A stretch of 64,000 nucleotides of DNA from Paracoccus sp. SCSIO 75233 (GCF_027912675.1 NZ_CP115757.1:2667501-2731500); one strand, 5' to 3'. Shown: positions 10,285 through 19,534, counted from the first letter of the stretch. The notes: generated by a model from the sequence alone, not told the origin. Program-made: numbers and translations.

Positions 10285-10692
10285 ATGGACATCGAACAGC
10301 GGATCCGTGAGAGCTTCGGCAAGCAGACCATGATGCAGACGCTCGGTGCTGAACTGCTCAGCGTCGATCAGGGCCGCGTCGTCATCGCCGCCGCGATTCT
10401 GCCGACCAGCTTGCAGCAACACGGTGCCGGTCATGCCGGTCTGGCCTTCTCCATCGGCGATTCGGCGGCGGGTTATTCGGCGCTGACGGTGATGGAGGCG
10501 GGCCACGAGGTGATGACGGTCGAGATGAAGATCAACCTGATGGCGCCCGCGATCGGTGACAGGCTCGTCGCTGAAGGCAGGGTGATCCGCGCCGGCCGCC
10601 GGATTGTCGTGGTCGCCGCGGATGTGTTCGCCGAGAAGGACAGTGCCCGCAAGCATGTCGCCATGCTGCAAGGCACCATGATCCCGGTTTAG
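10285..10692 (+). CDS. PaaI-type hotdog thioesterase
   Basis: A 135-residue single hotdog-fold protein. The segment QQHGAGHAGLAFSIGDSAAG (about 41-60) matches the PaaI/YbgC-type active-site helix (H-G-x-x-x-x-x-x-D), and MTVEMKINLMAPAIGD is the following strand pair. Predicted to hydrolyse acyl-CoA thioesters; the substrate is not readable. A good GGGAGGA ribosome site precedes the ATG. It follows ruvB on the same strand with a 43-bp gap and ends against the convergent peroxiredoxin gene, overlapping it by 4 bp. Confidence 0.85.
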   Translation: MDIEQRIRESFGKQTMMQTLGAELLSVDQGRVVIAAAILPTSLQQHGAGHAGLAFSIGDSAAGYSALTVMEAGHEVMTVEMKINLMAPAIGDRLVAEGRVIRAGRRIVVVAADVFAEKDSARKHVAMLQGTMIPV

Positions 10693-11174
10693 GCTTTCTC
10701 CAGCAGCGCCTCGCCGCCCGAGATTGCGCATTCGCCGGGGTTTTCCTCGGCCTGAAGGGTCTTGATCACCCCGTCCTCAACCAGCATCGCATAGCGTTTC
10801 GACCGTCCGATCAGCCCGATCGGGGGCGCGTCAAAGCTCATGCCCATTGCGTTGGTGAAGCTGCCATCCGCGTCGGACAGGAAGGTCAGCCCGGCCTCGC
10901 CTGCGCCGGTATCTTTCTCCCATGCGCCCATGACGAACGGGTCGTTGACACTGATGCAGACGATCCGGTCCACGCCCTTGGCCCGGAACTGATCGGCGGT
11001 GCGCATGAAGCTGGGCACATGCTGGGTCGAGCAGGTGCCGGTGAACGCACCGGGCAGCGCGAAGATCGCCACGCGCCCCGACTGATAGTCCCCCAGATCG
11101 ACCTCCGCCGGGCCGTTCTCGGTCATTTTCAGAAGCTTGCCATCAGGCAGCCTATCGCCTTCAGAGAGTGCCAT
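10689..11174 (-). CDS. Peroxiredoxin (Prx5/AhpE-like, atypical)
   Basis: Peroxiredoxin of 161 residues that reduces H2O2 and organic peroxides. The peroxidatic cysteine is C48 in PGAFTGTCSTQHVPSF, the Prx5-group signature (PGAFTxxCS). Other cysteines lie in RIVCISVND and GECAISG, so the recycling route (glutaredoxin/GSH or intramolecular) is uncertain. I start at 11174 (MALSEGDRLPDG), where homology begins; the upstream extension is basic and unlike the family. It lies 60 bp downstream of recQ. Confidence 0.92.
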   Translation of the reverse strand: MALSEGDRLPDGKLLKMTENGPAEVDLGDYQSGRVAIFALPGAFTGTCSTQHVPSFMRTADQFRAKGVDRIVCISVNDPFVMGAWEKDTGAGEAGLTFLSDADGSFTNAMGMSFDAPPIGLIGRSKRYAMLVEDGVIKTLQAEENPGECAISGGEALLEKA

Positions 11175-11234
11175 TGCGCATCCTTTCTGTTTGAGATGCC
11201 GCGAGCCTACCCGATGCGCGCGGAGCCGCAAGGG

Positions 11235-13265
11235 TCATCGTGAGGCGATGTCGTCCAGAAAGGCCGAGGCGAAGCGGTCAAGCCGGGCATCGTCCAGAAC
11301 ACGCGACAAGGCCTCGCGGCTGGCGGGGCGCGCTTCGGCGATGCGGCGCAGCTGGCTGGTCGAGCAACTCAGCGGTTTTTCCGTTCCATCCTCGCCCCGG
11401 GCCAGCCGCATCTGGGTCTCGGCCAGCCGGTCGAACAGCGTTCCGGCCTCCCGCCCGGCAAGCGCGCGGCGTTGCGGATGCATCGGCGCGGCCTCTCCGG
11501 CAATGACCCCGAGGAACGCATCGCCGTAGCTGTCCAGCTTCTTGGCCCCGACACCGTTGATTCGCGCCATCTCATCCAGCGTCTGCGGGCGGCGTTCGGC
11601 CATTTCCTGCAAGGTCCGGTCGGGGAAGATGACATAGGCAGGCACCCGCTGCGCCTCCGCCAGGGCCCGACGCTTGGCCTTGAGCGCGGAAAACAGCGGC
11701 GCGTCCTCCTCCGCAACCTGCATTTTGGGGGTGAAGGCCGGTTTCGCGCGTTTGATGCGGTCCTCGCGCAGGCTGATCTGCGCCTCGCCGCGCAGGATCG
11801 GATGGGCGGTTTCGGTGATATGCAGCGCACCGTGGCGCGCCGGATCGGGGCGGCACAGGTCGCGGCCCATCATCTGGCGGATGATCGCTTGCCATTGCGG
11901 GCGTGACCAATCCTTGCCGACCCCCCATGTCGGCAGCTTGTCATGGCCGCGCTGGCGGGTCTTGTCGGTCTCATTCCCGGTCAGCACGTCGATGATATGG
12001 CCCGCACCGAACCACTCGCCGGTACGCAGCATGGCCGACAGCGCCATCTGCACCGGCTTCGTCGCGTCGAATATATCCGGCGGGGTCTGGCACAGATCGC
12101 AATTGCCGCAGGGCTGCGCCTCATCCCCGAAATAGGCCAGCAGCATCACACGGCGGCAGGAGGTCGCTTCTGCCAGCCCCAGAAGCGCATTCAGCCGCGC
12201 GTGGTCGGCATCCTTGCGGTCATTTTCCGCCAGCCCCTCATCGATCTGGGCGCGGCGCATGCGGATATCGTCGGGCCCGTAAAGCGTCAGCGTTTCTGCC
12301 GGTTCACCATCGCGACCAGCGCGGCCGATTTCCTGATAATAGGCCTCGATGGATTTCGGCAAATCGGCATGGGCAACCCAGCGGATATCCGGCTTGTCGA
12401 TGCCCATCCCGAAGGCCACCGTGGCGGCGACGATCAGCCCGTCCTCGCGCTGAAACCGCGCCTCCGCCTCGCGCCGCGCCTCCGCCTCCATCCCGCCATG
12501 ATAATGCAGGGCCGGGTGGCCCGACGCGTTCAGAGCATTGGCAAGCGCCTCCGTCTTCGCCCGCGATCCGCAATAGACGATGCCCGACTGACCGGGACGG
12601 GCGGCGACGAAATCCATGATCTGACGGCGCGGCTGGTTCTTGGGCTGGAACGCCAGATGAATATTCGGGCGATCAAAGCCCCGCAGGAAGGTGACGGGCT
12701 CGGTCCCGGCAAACAGCCGCGTGACAATCTCCGCCCGCGTCTCGGCATCGGCTGTGGCGGTGAAGGCCGACAGCGGGACGTTCAGCGCCCGTTTCAGCTC
12801 ACCGATGCGCAGGTAGTCGGGGCGGAAATCATGGCCCCACTGGCTGACGCAATGCGCCTCATCCACGGCGATGGCCGTCACCCCGGCACGTCGCAGCAAG
12901 TTAAGCGTCCCGCCCGAGGCCAGCCGCTCCGGCGCCATATAAAGCATCTTGAGGCTACCTTCGCGCAATGCGGCGAACACTTCGTCCGTCTCGGCTTCGG
13001 TATTGCCAGAGGTCAGCGCACCCGCAGCAACCCCCGCCTCACGCAGCGCCCGCACCTGATCGCGCATCAGTGCAATCAACGGAGAGATCACAACCGTCAC
13101 CCCATCCCGCGTGATCGCCGGAAGCTGGTAGCATAGCGACTTGCCGCCACCCGTCGGCATGATCGCCAGCACGTCGCGGCCGTCCGCCACGGCCTCGACG
13201 ATTTCCTGCTGGCCGGGGCGGAAACCGTCGAAACCGAAGATCTGGCGCAGCAGGTCCGCTTGCAT
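11235..13265 (-). CDS. recQ: ATP-dependent DNA helicase RecQ
   Basis: A 3'-5' superfamily-2 helicase of 676 residues. Walker A is MPTGGGKSLCYQLPA (about 36-50), the DEAH box is VDEAHCVSQWGHDFRPDY with the RecQ aromatic-rich loop, and the QEIGRAGRDG motif VI follows. The zinc-binding cysteines are in CRRVMLLAYFGDEAQPCGNC, then a winged helix and an HRDC domain (RVPAYVIFPDRTLQEMAE). The C-terminus extends about 70 residues past the HRDC domain compared with E. coli RecQ. The ATG overlaps the yggT stop by one base (TGATG). Confidence 0.97.
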   Translation of the reverse strand: MQADLLRQIFGFDGFRPGQQEIVEAVADGRDVLAIMPTGGGKSLCYQLPAITRDGVTVVISPLIALMRDQVRALREAGVAAGALTSGNTEAETDEVFAALREGSLKMLYMAPERLASGGTLNLLRRAGVTAIAVDEAHCVSQWGHDFRPDYLRIGELKRALNVPLSAFTATADAETRAEIVTRLFAGTEPVTFLRGFDRPNIHLAFQPKNQPRRQIMDFVAARPGQSGIVYCGSRAKTEALANALNASGHPALHYHGGMEAEARREAEARFQREDGLIVAATVAFGMGIDKPDIRWVAHADLPKSIEAYYQEIGRAGRDGEPAETLTLYGPDDIRMRRAQIDEGLAENDRKDADHARLNALLGLAEATSCRRVMLLAYFGDEAQPCGNCDLCQTPPDIFDATKPVQMALSAMLRTGEWFGAGHIIDVLTGNETDKTRQRGHDKLPTWGVGKDWSRPQWQAIIRQMMGRDLCRPDPARHGALHITETAHPILRGEAQISLREDRIKRAKPAFTPKMQVAEEDAPLFSALKAKRRALAEAQRVPAYVIFPDRTLQEMAERRPQTLDEMARINGVGAKKLDSYGDAFLGVIAGEAAPMHPQRRALAGREAGTLFDRLAETQMRLARGEDGTEKPLSCSTSQLRRIAEARPASREALSRVLDDARLDRFASAFLDDIASR

Positions 13266-13558
13266 CAGTAGCCGTAGAAGAAGCCCGCGTTATTCTGCAG
13301 CGCCATGCGGATGATGATGATCCCGATGAACACCACCAGCGGCGCAAGGTCCAGACCGGGCGTCGCGGGCAGGATGCGGCGCACCGGCGCGTAAATCGGT
13401 TCCAGCAGCGAGGACAGCCCGTTCCAGAGTTGCGCCACCAAAGGCTGACGCAGGTTCAGCACCTGAAAATTGATCAGCCAGGACATGATGATATGCGCGA
13501 TCATGATGAACCAGAGCACATCCAGCAACAACATGATCACCTGATAAATCGTCGTCAT
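13265..13558 (-). CDS. YggT family membrane protein
   Basis: A 97-residue protein with two hydrophobic segments flanking the conserved YggT core (NGLSSLLEPIYAPVRRILP, then GLDLAPLVVFIGIIIIRMAL). The family is widespread and has been linked to osmotic tolerance and cell-division placement, but its biochemical function is unknown. It lies between asd (4 bp upstream) and recQ (1-bp overlap), so it is co-transcribed with both. Confidence 0.93.
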   Translation of the reverse strand: MTTIYQVIMLLLDVLWFIMIAHIIMSWLINFQVLNLRQPLVAQLWNGLSSLLEPIYAPVRRILPATPGLDLAPLVVFIGIIIIRMALQNNAGFFYGY

Positions 13559-13562
13559 CGGA

Positions 13563-14711
13563 TTACCCCTCGATCAGAATGCGCAGCATCCGGCGCAGCG
13601 GCTCTGCCGCACCCCACAGCAGCTGGTCGCCTATGGTGAACGCGCCCACATATTCCGGCCCCATAGCCAGCTTGCGGATGCGACCGACCGGAATGGTCAT
13701 CGTGCCTGTAACGGCAACGGGGGTCAGATCGCGCATCGTCGCCTCTTTCTCGTTCGGCACGACCTTGGACCACGGGTTGTCCCCGTCGATCATCGCCTCG
13801 ATCTCGCCGACCGGGACATCGCCTTTCAGCTTGAATGTCAGCGCCTGCGAATGGCAGCGCATCGCACCGATCCGCACGCAGAACCCGTCCACCGGGATCG
13901 CGCGTTCATCCGAGCCGCCAAGAGCGTCGGGGCCGCGACCGAGGATCTTGTTCGTCTCGGCCATGCCTTTCCATTCTTCCTTGGAAACGCCATTGCCCAG
14001 ATCGGCGTCAATCCACGGGATGACCGAGCCGCCCAGAACCGCGCCGAACTGCGCGGCCTCATCGCTGCCCAGCATCGCCTGCTGGCGGGCCAGCACCTTG
14101 CGGTCGATTTCGAGGATTGCGGATTTCGGATCGTCCAGAAGGTCACGCACCTCGGCGTTCAGCGTGCCGAATTGGGTCAGCAACTCGCGCATATGCTTGG
14201 CACCGCCGCCGGAGGCCGCCTGATAGGTCTGGGTCGACATCCATTCGACCAGCCCGGCCTTGAACAGCGCGCCGACCCCCATGAGCATGCAGGACACCGT
14301 GCAGTTTCCGCCAATCCAGTTGCGATTGCCCGCTAACATCGCCGCGTCGATCTGCGGGCGGTTGACCGGGTCCAGCACGATCAGCGCGTCATCGCTCATC
14401 CGCAGGGTGGATGCCGCGTCGATCCAGTGACCGTCCCAGCCCTCGGCGCGCAGCTTGCCGTGAATCTCCTTGGTGTAGTCGCCGCCCTGACAGGTCAGGA
14501 TCGCCTCGCAGCTTTTCAGGGCCGCCAGATCATAGGCATCGGCCAGCGGCGCATCGCCCAGCGGAGCTTTGCCGCCCGCATTGGAGGTCGAGAAGAACAC
14601 CGGCTCGATCTTGTCGAAATCGCCTTCGGTCGTCATCCGGTCCATCAGAACCGAACCTACCATGCCCCGCCAGCCGATCAGGCCGACCCGCGGCGTATCA
14701 TTCATCGCCAT
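13563..14711 (-). CDS. asd: Aspartate-semialdehyde dehydrogenase (long, E. coli type)
   Basis: NADPH enzyme converting aspartyl phosphate to aspartate semialdehyde for lysine, threonine and methionine synthesis. Dinucleotide motif [17 protein letters not shown] at the N-terminus; nucleophile Cys in [12 protein letters not shown]; acid-base His in [10 protein letters not shown]. These strings match the 367-residue enterobacterial Asd, a type distinct from the roughly 340-residue one. The start at 14711 follows AGGGGAAACGGCG and gives 382 residues; an ATG six bases downstream is the alternative. First gene of asd-yggT-recQ. The product feeds DapA. Confidence 0.96.
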   Translation of the reverse strand: MAMNDTPRVGLIGWRGMVGSVLMDRMTTEGDFDKIEPVFFSTSNAGGKAPLGDAPLADAYDLAALKSCEAILTCQGGDYTKEIHGKLRAEGWDGHWIDAASTLRMSDDALIVLDPVNRPQIDAAMLAGNRNWIGGNCTVSCMLMGVGALFKAGLVEWMSTQTYQAASGGGAKHMRELLTQFGTLNAEVRDLLDDPKSAILEIDRKVLARQQAMLGSDEAAQFGAVLGGSVIPWIDADLGNGVSKEEWKGMAETNKILGRGPDALGGSDERAIPVDGFCVRIGAMRCHSQALTFKLKGDVPVGEIEAMIDGDNPWSKVVPNEKEATMRDLTPVAVTGTMTIPVGRIRKLAMGPEYVGAFTIGDQLLWGAAEPLRRMLRILIEG

Positions 14712-14836
14712 CGCCGTTTCCCCTGTAAATTTCGCCCCCTGACCTATGACAGCCACGCCGCATAAGCAAGGTTGCGCGACGTCCCGATTGACACAGGCCG
14801 GACGGCTGGTAGCAGCGGACCAACAGGAGATTGCGC

Positions 14837-15400
14837 ATGTACCCTTTGATCCGTTTCGTGAAGGAATTCGTGAAATTCCGCAACGCGCCAAAGCTTGGGC
14901 TGCTGGATGCCCATATCTCGACCCATATCTGCTGGCCGTGGGATCTCGACCCGTGGATCGAGCTGAATAACGGCCGGACGCTGACGCTGTATGACCTCGG
15001 GCGCTTGCCGATGGCCTCACGCACCGGATTGCTGCGCCTGATGCGTGAAAATCGCTGGAACATCACCGTGGCCGGAAACTCGGTGCGTTATCGCCGCCGT
15101 GTCCGTGGCTTCGACCGTTTCACGATGGTGACGCGCGCGCTTGGCTGGGACAGCCGGTTCATCTATCTGGAGCAATCCATGTGGCGCAAAGGGGAGTGCT
15201 GCAATCAGATGCTTCTGCGCAGCGCCGTGGTCGGCCCGAACGGCATCCTGCCACCGGCGGAGGCCGTCAAGGCGCTTGGTGAAGACCCGGAAAGCCCGGA
15301 GCTGCCGGATTGGGTACAGGCCTGGATTGCCGCAGATGCACAGCGACCTTGGCCCCCGGTCATGCCTGATGACGCAAAAGCCGCAATCGCAGCCAGCTAG
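14837..15400 (+). CDS. Acyl-CoA thioesterase, 4HBT_2 / THEM6-like hotdog protein
   Basis: A 187-residue protein with a hotdog domain of the 4HBT_2 group: [20 protein letters not shown] (about 28-47) carries the Asp of the acyl-carrier thioesterases, followed by [20 protein letters not shown] and [20 protein letters not shown]. The start at 14837 ([12 protein letters not shown]) lies 7 bp after AGGAG. Divergent from asd. Likely hydrolyses a fatty or aryl acyl-CoA; the substrate cannot be stated. Confidence 0.82.
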   Translation: MYPLIRFVKEFVKFRNAPKLGLLDAHISTHICWPWDLDPWIELNNGRTLTLYDLGRLPMASRTGLLRLMRENRWNITVAGNSVRYRRRVRGFDRFTMVTRALGWDSRFIYLEQSMWRKGECCNQMLLRSAVVGPNGILPPAEAVKALGEDPESPELPDWVQAWIAADAQRPWPPVMPDDAKAAIAAS

Positions 15401-15509
15401 TCGACGCTGGCCGTCATGACTTAGCGGGTTGCCAATACGGTTCGGTTCAGCCTTATTTCCCCCAAAGCCAATGGCCTGAAGGTCGCGCAGGACGGAGGGG
15501 ACACGCCAA

Positions 15510-16865
15510 ATGGACCGCAAACGCATCTGGGGCTGGTGGTTTTTCGACTGGGCGGGGCAGCCATACCATACGCTGCTGGTGACGTTCATCTTCTCCATCT
15601 ACTTCGCGGAAACCGCACAAAACGCTTTCATCGCGACCGGCCTTGACGCCGCAGGGGCCGGGGCGCGGGCGCAATCGCTTTGGGGCTACGGGCTGGCGAT
15701 CAGCGGGGCATTCATCGCGATATTCGCCCCGGTGCTCGGCGCTGTGGCGGATACCACGGGCAGACGGCTGCCTTGGGTCTGGTTCTTCTCCGGCCTGGTG
15801 GTGGTCGGCGCGGCAGGGCTTTGGGGGCTGACGCCGACAGACCCGAGGCTGGTGACGGCGGTCGCGTTTTTCGGCCTTGGCATGATCGGGCTGGAATTCG
15901 CCACGATCTTCACCAATGCCATCCTGCCCGGCCTCGCCCCCCGCGACGAAATCGGCCGCATCTCCGGGTCCGGCTTCGCCTTCGGTTATCTGGGCGGGCT
16001 GGTGTCGCTGGCGATCATGCTGGTGTTTTTCGCGGAAGGCGACAGCGGCAAAACGCTGGTCGGCCTGCCCCCCGCCTTCGGGCTGGACCCCGCGGCACGA
16101 GAGGGCACCCGCTTCGTCGGCCCGTTCACGGCGCTCTGGTACGCGATCTTCATGGTGCCGTTCTTCCTGTGGGTGAAAGAGCCACCCGGAACCGGACGCC
16201 CGATCCGGCCCGGTGCCGCAGTCCGCGACCTGCTGAACCTGCTGCGCAGCCTGCGTCACCGCAGAAGCCTTGCGACATGGTTGATCTCCTCCATGCTGTC
16301 GCGCGATGCGTTGAACGCGCTTTACGGCTTCGGCGGGGTCTATGCCGGGACGGTGCTGGGCTGGCCGGTGATCCTGTCGGGCGTGTTCGGCATCGTCAGC
16401 GCCAGCTCGGCGGCGCTGATTTCATGGCTGGGCGGCAAGGCCGACAAACGCTGGGGACCGAAGCCGGTCATCATCGCAACCATCCTGACGCTGACGCTGG
16501 TCTGCGTGATCGTGGTCGGGATGAGCCGCGAATCGCTGTTCGGGCTGCCGTTGGCCGAAGGTTCAAAACTGCCGGACGCGGTTTTCTTCGTCTGTGGCGC
16601 CCTGATCGGCGGCGCGGGCGGCGCGATGCAGGCGGCATCGCGAACCCTGACCGTCCGCCACACGTCAGAGGCTCGCGCGACCGAAATATTCGGCCTTTAC
16701 GCGCTTTCCGGCAAGGCAACCGCATTTCTCGCCCCCTTCCTGATCGCCGTGACCACCGATCTGACCGGAAATCAACGGATCGGAATCTCTCCTCTGATCG
16801 TGATGTTCCTTCTGGCGGTTTTTTTGTTAGGCTGGGTCGACAAGAACGGAGAGGCAGAGCAGTGA
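15510..16865 (+). CDS. UMF1-type MFS transporter (Atg22-like)
   Basis: A 451-residue major-facilitator protein with about 12 hydrophobic helices. The N-terminus (MDRKRIWGWWFFDWAGQPYH) is the signature of the UMF1 family, named after yeast Atg22, a vacuolar amino-acid exporter. Bacterial UMF1 substrates are unknown. It starts after GGAGG, and its stop overlaps the GTG start of mepA. Confidence 0.88.
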   Translation: MDRKRIWGWWFFDWAGQPYHTLLVTFIFSIYFAETAQNAFIATGLDAAGAGARAQSLWGYGLAISGAFIAIFAPVLGAVADTTGRRLPWVWFFSGLVVVGAAGLWGLTPTDPRLVTAVAFFGLGMIGLEFATIFTNAILPGLAPRDEIGRISGSGFAFGYLGGLVSLAIMLVFFAEGDSGKTLVGLPPAFGLDPAAREGTRFVGPFTALWYAIFMVPFFLWVKEPPGTGRPIRPGAAVRDLLNLLRSLRHRRSLATWLISSMLSRDALNALYGFGGVYAGTVLGWPVILSGVFGIVSASSAALISWLGGKADKRWGPKPVIIATILTLTLVCVIVVGMSRESLFGLPLAEGSKLPDAVFFVCGALIGGAGGAMQAASRTLTVRHTSEARATEIFGLYALSGKATAFLAPFLIAVTTDLTGNQRIGISPLIVMFLLAVFLLGWVDKNGEAEQ

Positions 16866-17746
16866 TCCGCAAATTCTTCCTGACCGCGACGGCCATATTG
16901 GGCCTCGCCGTACCCGCAATGGCCGCCGACCCGCTGGCCAAGGATGTGTTCGGCAAAACCCCCGGCCCGACAGCGGCACCCGGCGTTGCCATCGGCACCT
17001 ATAACAAGGGCTGCGTCTCCGGCGCGGTACAATTGCCCGAAACCGGCCCGACCTGGCAGGCGATGCGCCTGTCGCGCAACCGGAACTGGGCGCATCCCGA
17101 CATGGTGGGCTTCGTCATCGCCCTGTCGGAAGCCGCCAGCAAGATGGGGTTCCGGGGCCTCTATATCGGCGATATGAGCCAGATGCGCGGCGGTCCGATG
17201 CTGTCGGGTCACGCCAGCCATCAGATGGGGCTGGATGCCGATATCTGGATGCTGCCGCCATCCTCGCTAAGCCTGTCGCGGGCGCAGCGCGAGAATATCT
17301 CCTCGATCTCGGTTGTCGCGAATAACGGGCTGGGGGTGAACAGCAACTGGACCCCGTCCCATGCCGCGATCATCCAGTCGGCGGCGATGGATCCGCGCGT
17401 GGACCGGATTTTCATCGACGCGGCGGTCAAGGTCGCCATGTGTGACGCCAACGGCAACCGGGGCAAGTGGTTGCAGAAGCTTCGCCCGACGCCGAACCAT
17501 GACTATCATTTCCACGTCCGGCTGAACTGCCCGGCGGGCAATACGGGCTGCACCAATACCGCCGCCCCGGTCGCGGCGCTGTCGGGCAATGACAATGGCT
17601 GCGGCGCGGCCCGGCAGGAGCTGGCCTATCGCGCCAACCCCTCGACCCGTCCGAAGGGTACACCGAACCCGAATTATCGCCACCCCCGGAGCTACCGGCT
17701 GAGCGAGATGCCGAAACAATGTCAGGCCGTCGCCACCGCCCGCTGA
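16862..17746 (+). CDS. mepA: Penicillin-insensitive murein endopeptidase MepA
   Basis: A 294-residue periplasmic zinc peptidase (M74) that cuts D-Ala-mDAP crosslinks in peptidoglycan. A signal peptide (VIRKFFLTATAILGLAVPAMA) is followed by mature sequence. Metal ligands are visible in GHASHQMGLDADIWM (His and Asp) and HDYHFHVRLNCP (His). The start is GTG at 16862, overlapping the UMF1 stop (GTGA) and 7 bp after GGAGAGG; the reading frame stays open upstream but that region codes for UMF1. It overlaps the next gene by 28 bp. Confidence 0.95.
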   Translation: MIRKFFLTATAILGLAVPAMAADPLAKDVFGKTPGPTAAPGVAIGTYNKGCVSGAVQLPETGPTWQAMRLSRNRNWAHPDMVGFVIALSEAASKMGFRGLYIGDMSQMRGGPMLSGHASHQMGLDADIWMLPPSSLSLSRAQRENISSISVVANNGLGVNSNWTPSHAAIIQSAAMDPRVDRIFIDAAVKVAMCDANGNRGKWLQKLRPTPNHDYHFHVRLNCPAGNTGCTNTAAPVAALSGNDNGCGAARQELAYRANPSTRPKGTPNPNYRHPRSYRLSEMPKQCQAVATAR

Positions 17747-18612
17747 TCCTCGGTTTCCTGTGTTACCTGCTGGCCGCGCCTTTCGCTTGGGCGGCCAGTG
17801 TCGAATATGTGGGAACCTATGTCTGGTCGCTGCCGGGTGAAGATTTCGGCGGCTTTTCCGGGATCGAGGTCAGCGATGACGGGAACGGCTTTCACATTAT
17901 CTCCGACCGGGCGTGGATCCGCTGGGGCACGTTCGAGCGGGACAGCGCGGGCCGCATCCGCGGATTGCAGATGGCAGGGCGCGCAAATTTGCAGGACAGT
18001 CAGGGGCAGGCACTTCAGCCGGGTTGGCTGGGGGACAGCGAAGGGCTGGCAATGGACGCTTCGGGCGGCATCTGGATCAGCTTCGAGGGGCTGAACCGCA
18101 TCGCACACTATGACAATGTCGACCGGCCCGCGATCCGGATCGACAGCCCGGACGATTGGAAAGACATGCCCGTCAACGAGGGGTTCGAGGGGCTGGCCAT
18201 CACCCCGGACGGGGCTTTGCTGACGCTGCCGGAATATGTCGCGGATGGCAGCGAAACCCGCCCCGTCTGGCGCTATCGGAACGGTGAATGGGACCAGCCC
18301 TTCTCGGTCAGCGCGGAACCGCAATGGCAGGCGGTCGGTGCGGATATTGGCCCGGACGGACGCTTCTATCTGTTGGAACGCAATTTCCGTGGTCTGCTGG
18401 GGTTTTCATCACGCATTCGCCGCTTTTCACTGGACGAGAACGGGTTGGGCAATGACGAAATCCTGCTGGAAACGAATTCACTGCAATACGACAATCTCGA
18501 AGGCATCGCCGTCTGGCAGGACGGGCTTGGCATCCGCATGACCATGATCTCCGACAGTAATTTCCTGCCGTTCCAGCGGACGGAGTTGGTCGAGTATCGG
18601 GTGATCGAATAA
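17719..18612 (+). CDS. Phytase-like esterase domain protein (secreted)
   Basis: A 297-residue protein with an N-terminal signal peptide (LILGFLCYLLAAPFAWA) and a beta-propeller-like 'esterase-like activity of phytase' domain (FGGFSGIEVSDDGNGFHIIS, then NEGFEGLAITPDGALLTLPE and NLEGIAV). These repeated strand motifs are characteristic. The start overlaps the end of mepA by 28 bp, implying coupled translation; no strong ribosome site is seen. Function is not established; a larger relative lies at 39.1 kb. Confidence 0.8.
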   Translation: MSGRRHRPLILGFLCYLLAAPFAWAASVEYVGTYVWSLPGEDFGGFSGIEVSDDGNGFHIISDRAWIRWGTFERDSAGRIRGLQMAGRANLQDSQGQALQPGWLGDSEGLAMDASGGIWISFEGLNRIAHYDNVDRPAIRIDSPDDWKDMPVNEGFEGLAITPDGALLTLPEYVADGSETRPVWRYRNGEWDQPFSVSAEPQWQAVGADIGPDGRFYLLERNFRGLLGFSSRIRRFSLDENGLGNDEILLETNSLQYDNLEGIAVWQDGLGIRMTMISDSNFLPFQRTELVEYRVIE

Positions 18613-18660
18613 AGACCCGCGATTCTCCGTCATTGACAGCAAGGCGGCGCGGCTTTATCC

Positions 18661-18718
18661 GGCCCTGTCCGCAAAACGCGGGCCGAGTTGTTCCGCCACC
18701 TTGTAAAACGGAAAAAAT
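18661..18718 (+). promoter_or_regulatory. Leader hairpins before the queuosine-precursor transporter
   Basis: Two potential hairpins lie in the 106-bp gap. One pairs CGGCCC with GGGCCG. The second pairs TTCCG with CGGAA and places the only GGA ribosome-binding element in its 3' arm, next to an A-rich run before the ATG. This could sequester translation, and queuosine transporter genes are known preQ1-riboswitch targets in other phyla, but I cannot match a known preQ1 consensus. Confidence 0.25.
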
Positions 18719-19333
18719 ATGACCCGCTTTCTTCCCGGCGTTATCGCCATGGCCATCATCGTTGTGGCCTCCAATATCCTCGTGCAACATCAGTTGGGCG
18801 ACTGGCTGACATGGGGCGCGCTGTCCTATCCCTTTGCCTTTCTGGTCACCGACGTCATGAACCGCGTCTATGGCCCTGCCGCCGCGCGTCATGTGGTGCT
18901 GGCCGGTTTCGTGATCGGTGTGCTGTGTTCGCTGATCGCCGCGCAGAGCGGCACGACGACATTACGCATCGCACTCGCCTCGGGGACTGCCTTCCTGACC
19001 GCGCAGCTTCTGGACATCACCGTCTTTAATGCGATGCGCAACCGCTCCGGCTGGTGGAAGGCACCGCTGGTATCTTCGCTGCTTGGCTCCGCGCTCGATA
19101 CGGCACTGTTCTTCTCGATCGCCTTTGCCGCGCAGCTCAGCTTTATTGCGCCCGCGGACGACGTCGCTTGGGCGAACGAGACGCTGCCATTGCTGGGGAT
19201 CGGCCCGGTATCGCCGCTCTGGGCGTCGCTAGCGGTCGCGGACTGGATGCTGAAAATGCTGCTGGCGCTGCTGGCTCTGGTGCCTTTCCGTCTAATTGTA
19301 CGCAATATCTTGCGTCAGAACCCCGCATTTTGA
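18719..19333 (+). CDS. Queuosine precursor transporter (VUT/YhhQ family)
   Basis: A 204-residue inner-membrane protein with six hydrophobic segments. The motif YPFAFLVTDVMNRVYGPAAAR (about 38-58) is the YhhQ/COG1738 signature; DITVFNAMRNR and the second half also match. E. coli YhhQ imports queuosine precursors (preQ0/preQ1), so the same is inferred. It is monocistronic as seen here, with hairpins in the leader and a separate structured transcript downstream. Confidence 0.87.
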   Translation: MTRFLPGVIAMAIIVVASNILVQHQLGDWLTWGALSYPFAFLVTDVMNRVYGPAAARHVVLAGFVIGVLCSLIAAQSGTTTLRIALASGTAFLTAQLLDITVFNAMRNRSGWWKAPLVSSLLGSALDTALFFSIAFAAQLSFIAPADDVAWANETLPLLGIGPVSPLWASLAVADWMLKMLLALLALVPFRLIVRNILRQNPAF

Positions 19334-19334
19334 G

Positions 19335-19348
19335 TTGACTTATCCACA
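19335..19348 (+). promoter_or_regulatory. -35-like TTGACT overlapping a perfect DnaA box
   Basis: TTGACT at 19335-19340 is a plausible -35, followed by TTATCCACA (19340-19348), identical to the strongest E. coli DnaA box. No good -10 is visible at 16-18 bp. It lies 35 bp upstream of the structured RNA described next. A single box is not an origin. Confidence 0.3.
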
Positions 19349-19398
19349 GACTCTGGCAGGCTTCCCCTAGTGGCAACATATCGAAAGGAGGTGGTCCA

Positions 19399-19455
19399 GT
19401 GTCGAGAGTGATATTGGAGAGAGGTGTTGGGACAGTCAGGGGGGCCGCGGCCTGA
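19399..19455 (+). CDS. Possible 18-residue mini-ORF behind the extended Shine-Dalgarno
   Basis: GTG at 19399 lies 7 nt after GGAGG and opens 18 codons (VSRVILERGVGTVRGAAA) before TGA. Four codons (AGA, ATA, AGA, AGG) are rare in this high-GC genome, unlike neighbouring genes, which argues either against real coding or for a regulatory leader in which ribosomes pause. The ribosome site can be sequestered by the downstream segment at 19514-19524. Confidence 0.3.
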   Translation: MSRVILERGVGTVRGAAA

Positions 19456-19534
19456 GGGCAACCCCAAGGGATCAGAACCCTGGCTGGGACGGTCGGATAC
19501 CCAATCCCTAACCGGACCATCTCCGAAGATCTCG

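Noticed and set aside
19340-19348. Replication origin marked by the DnaA box
   Set aside because: Only one box, no AT-rich unwinding element and no dnaA or dnaN nearby.
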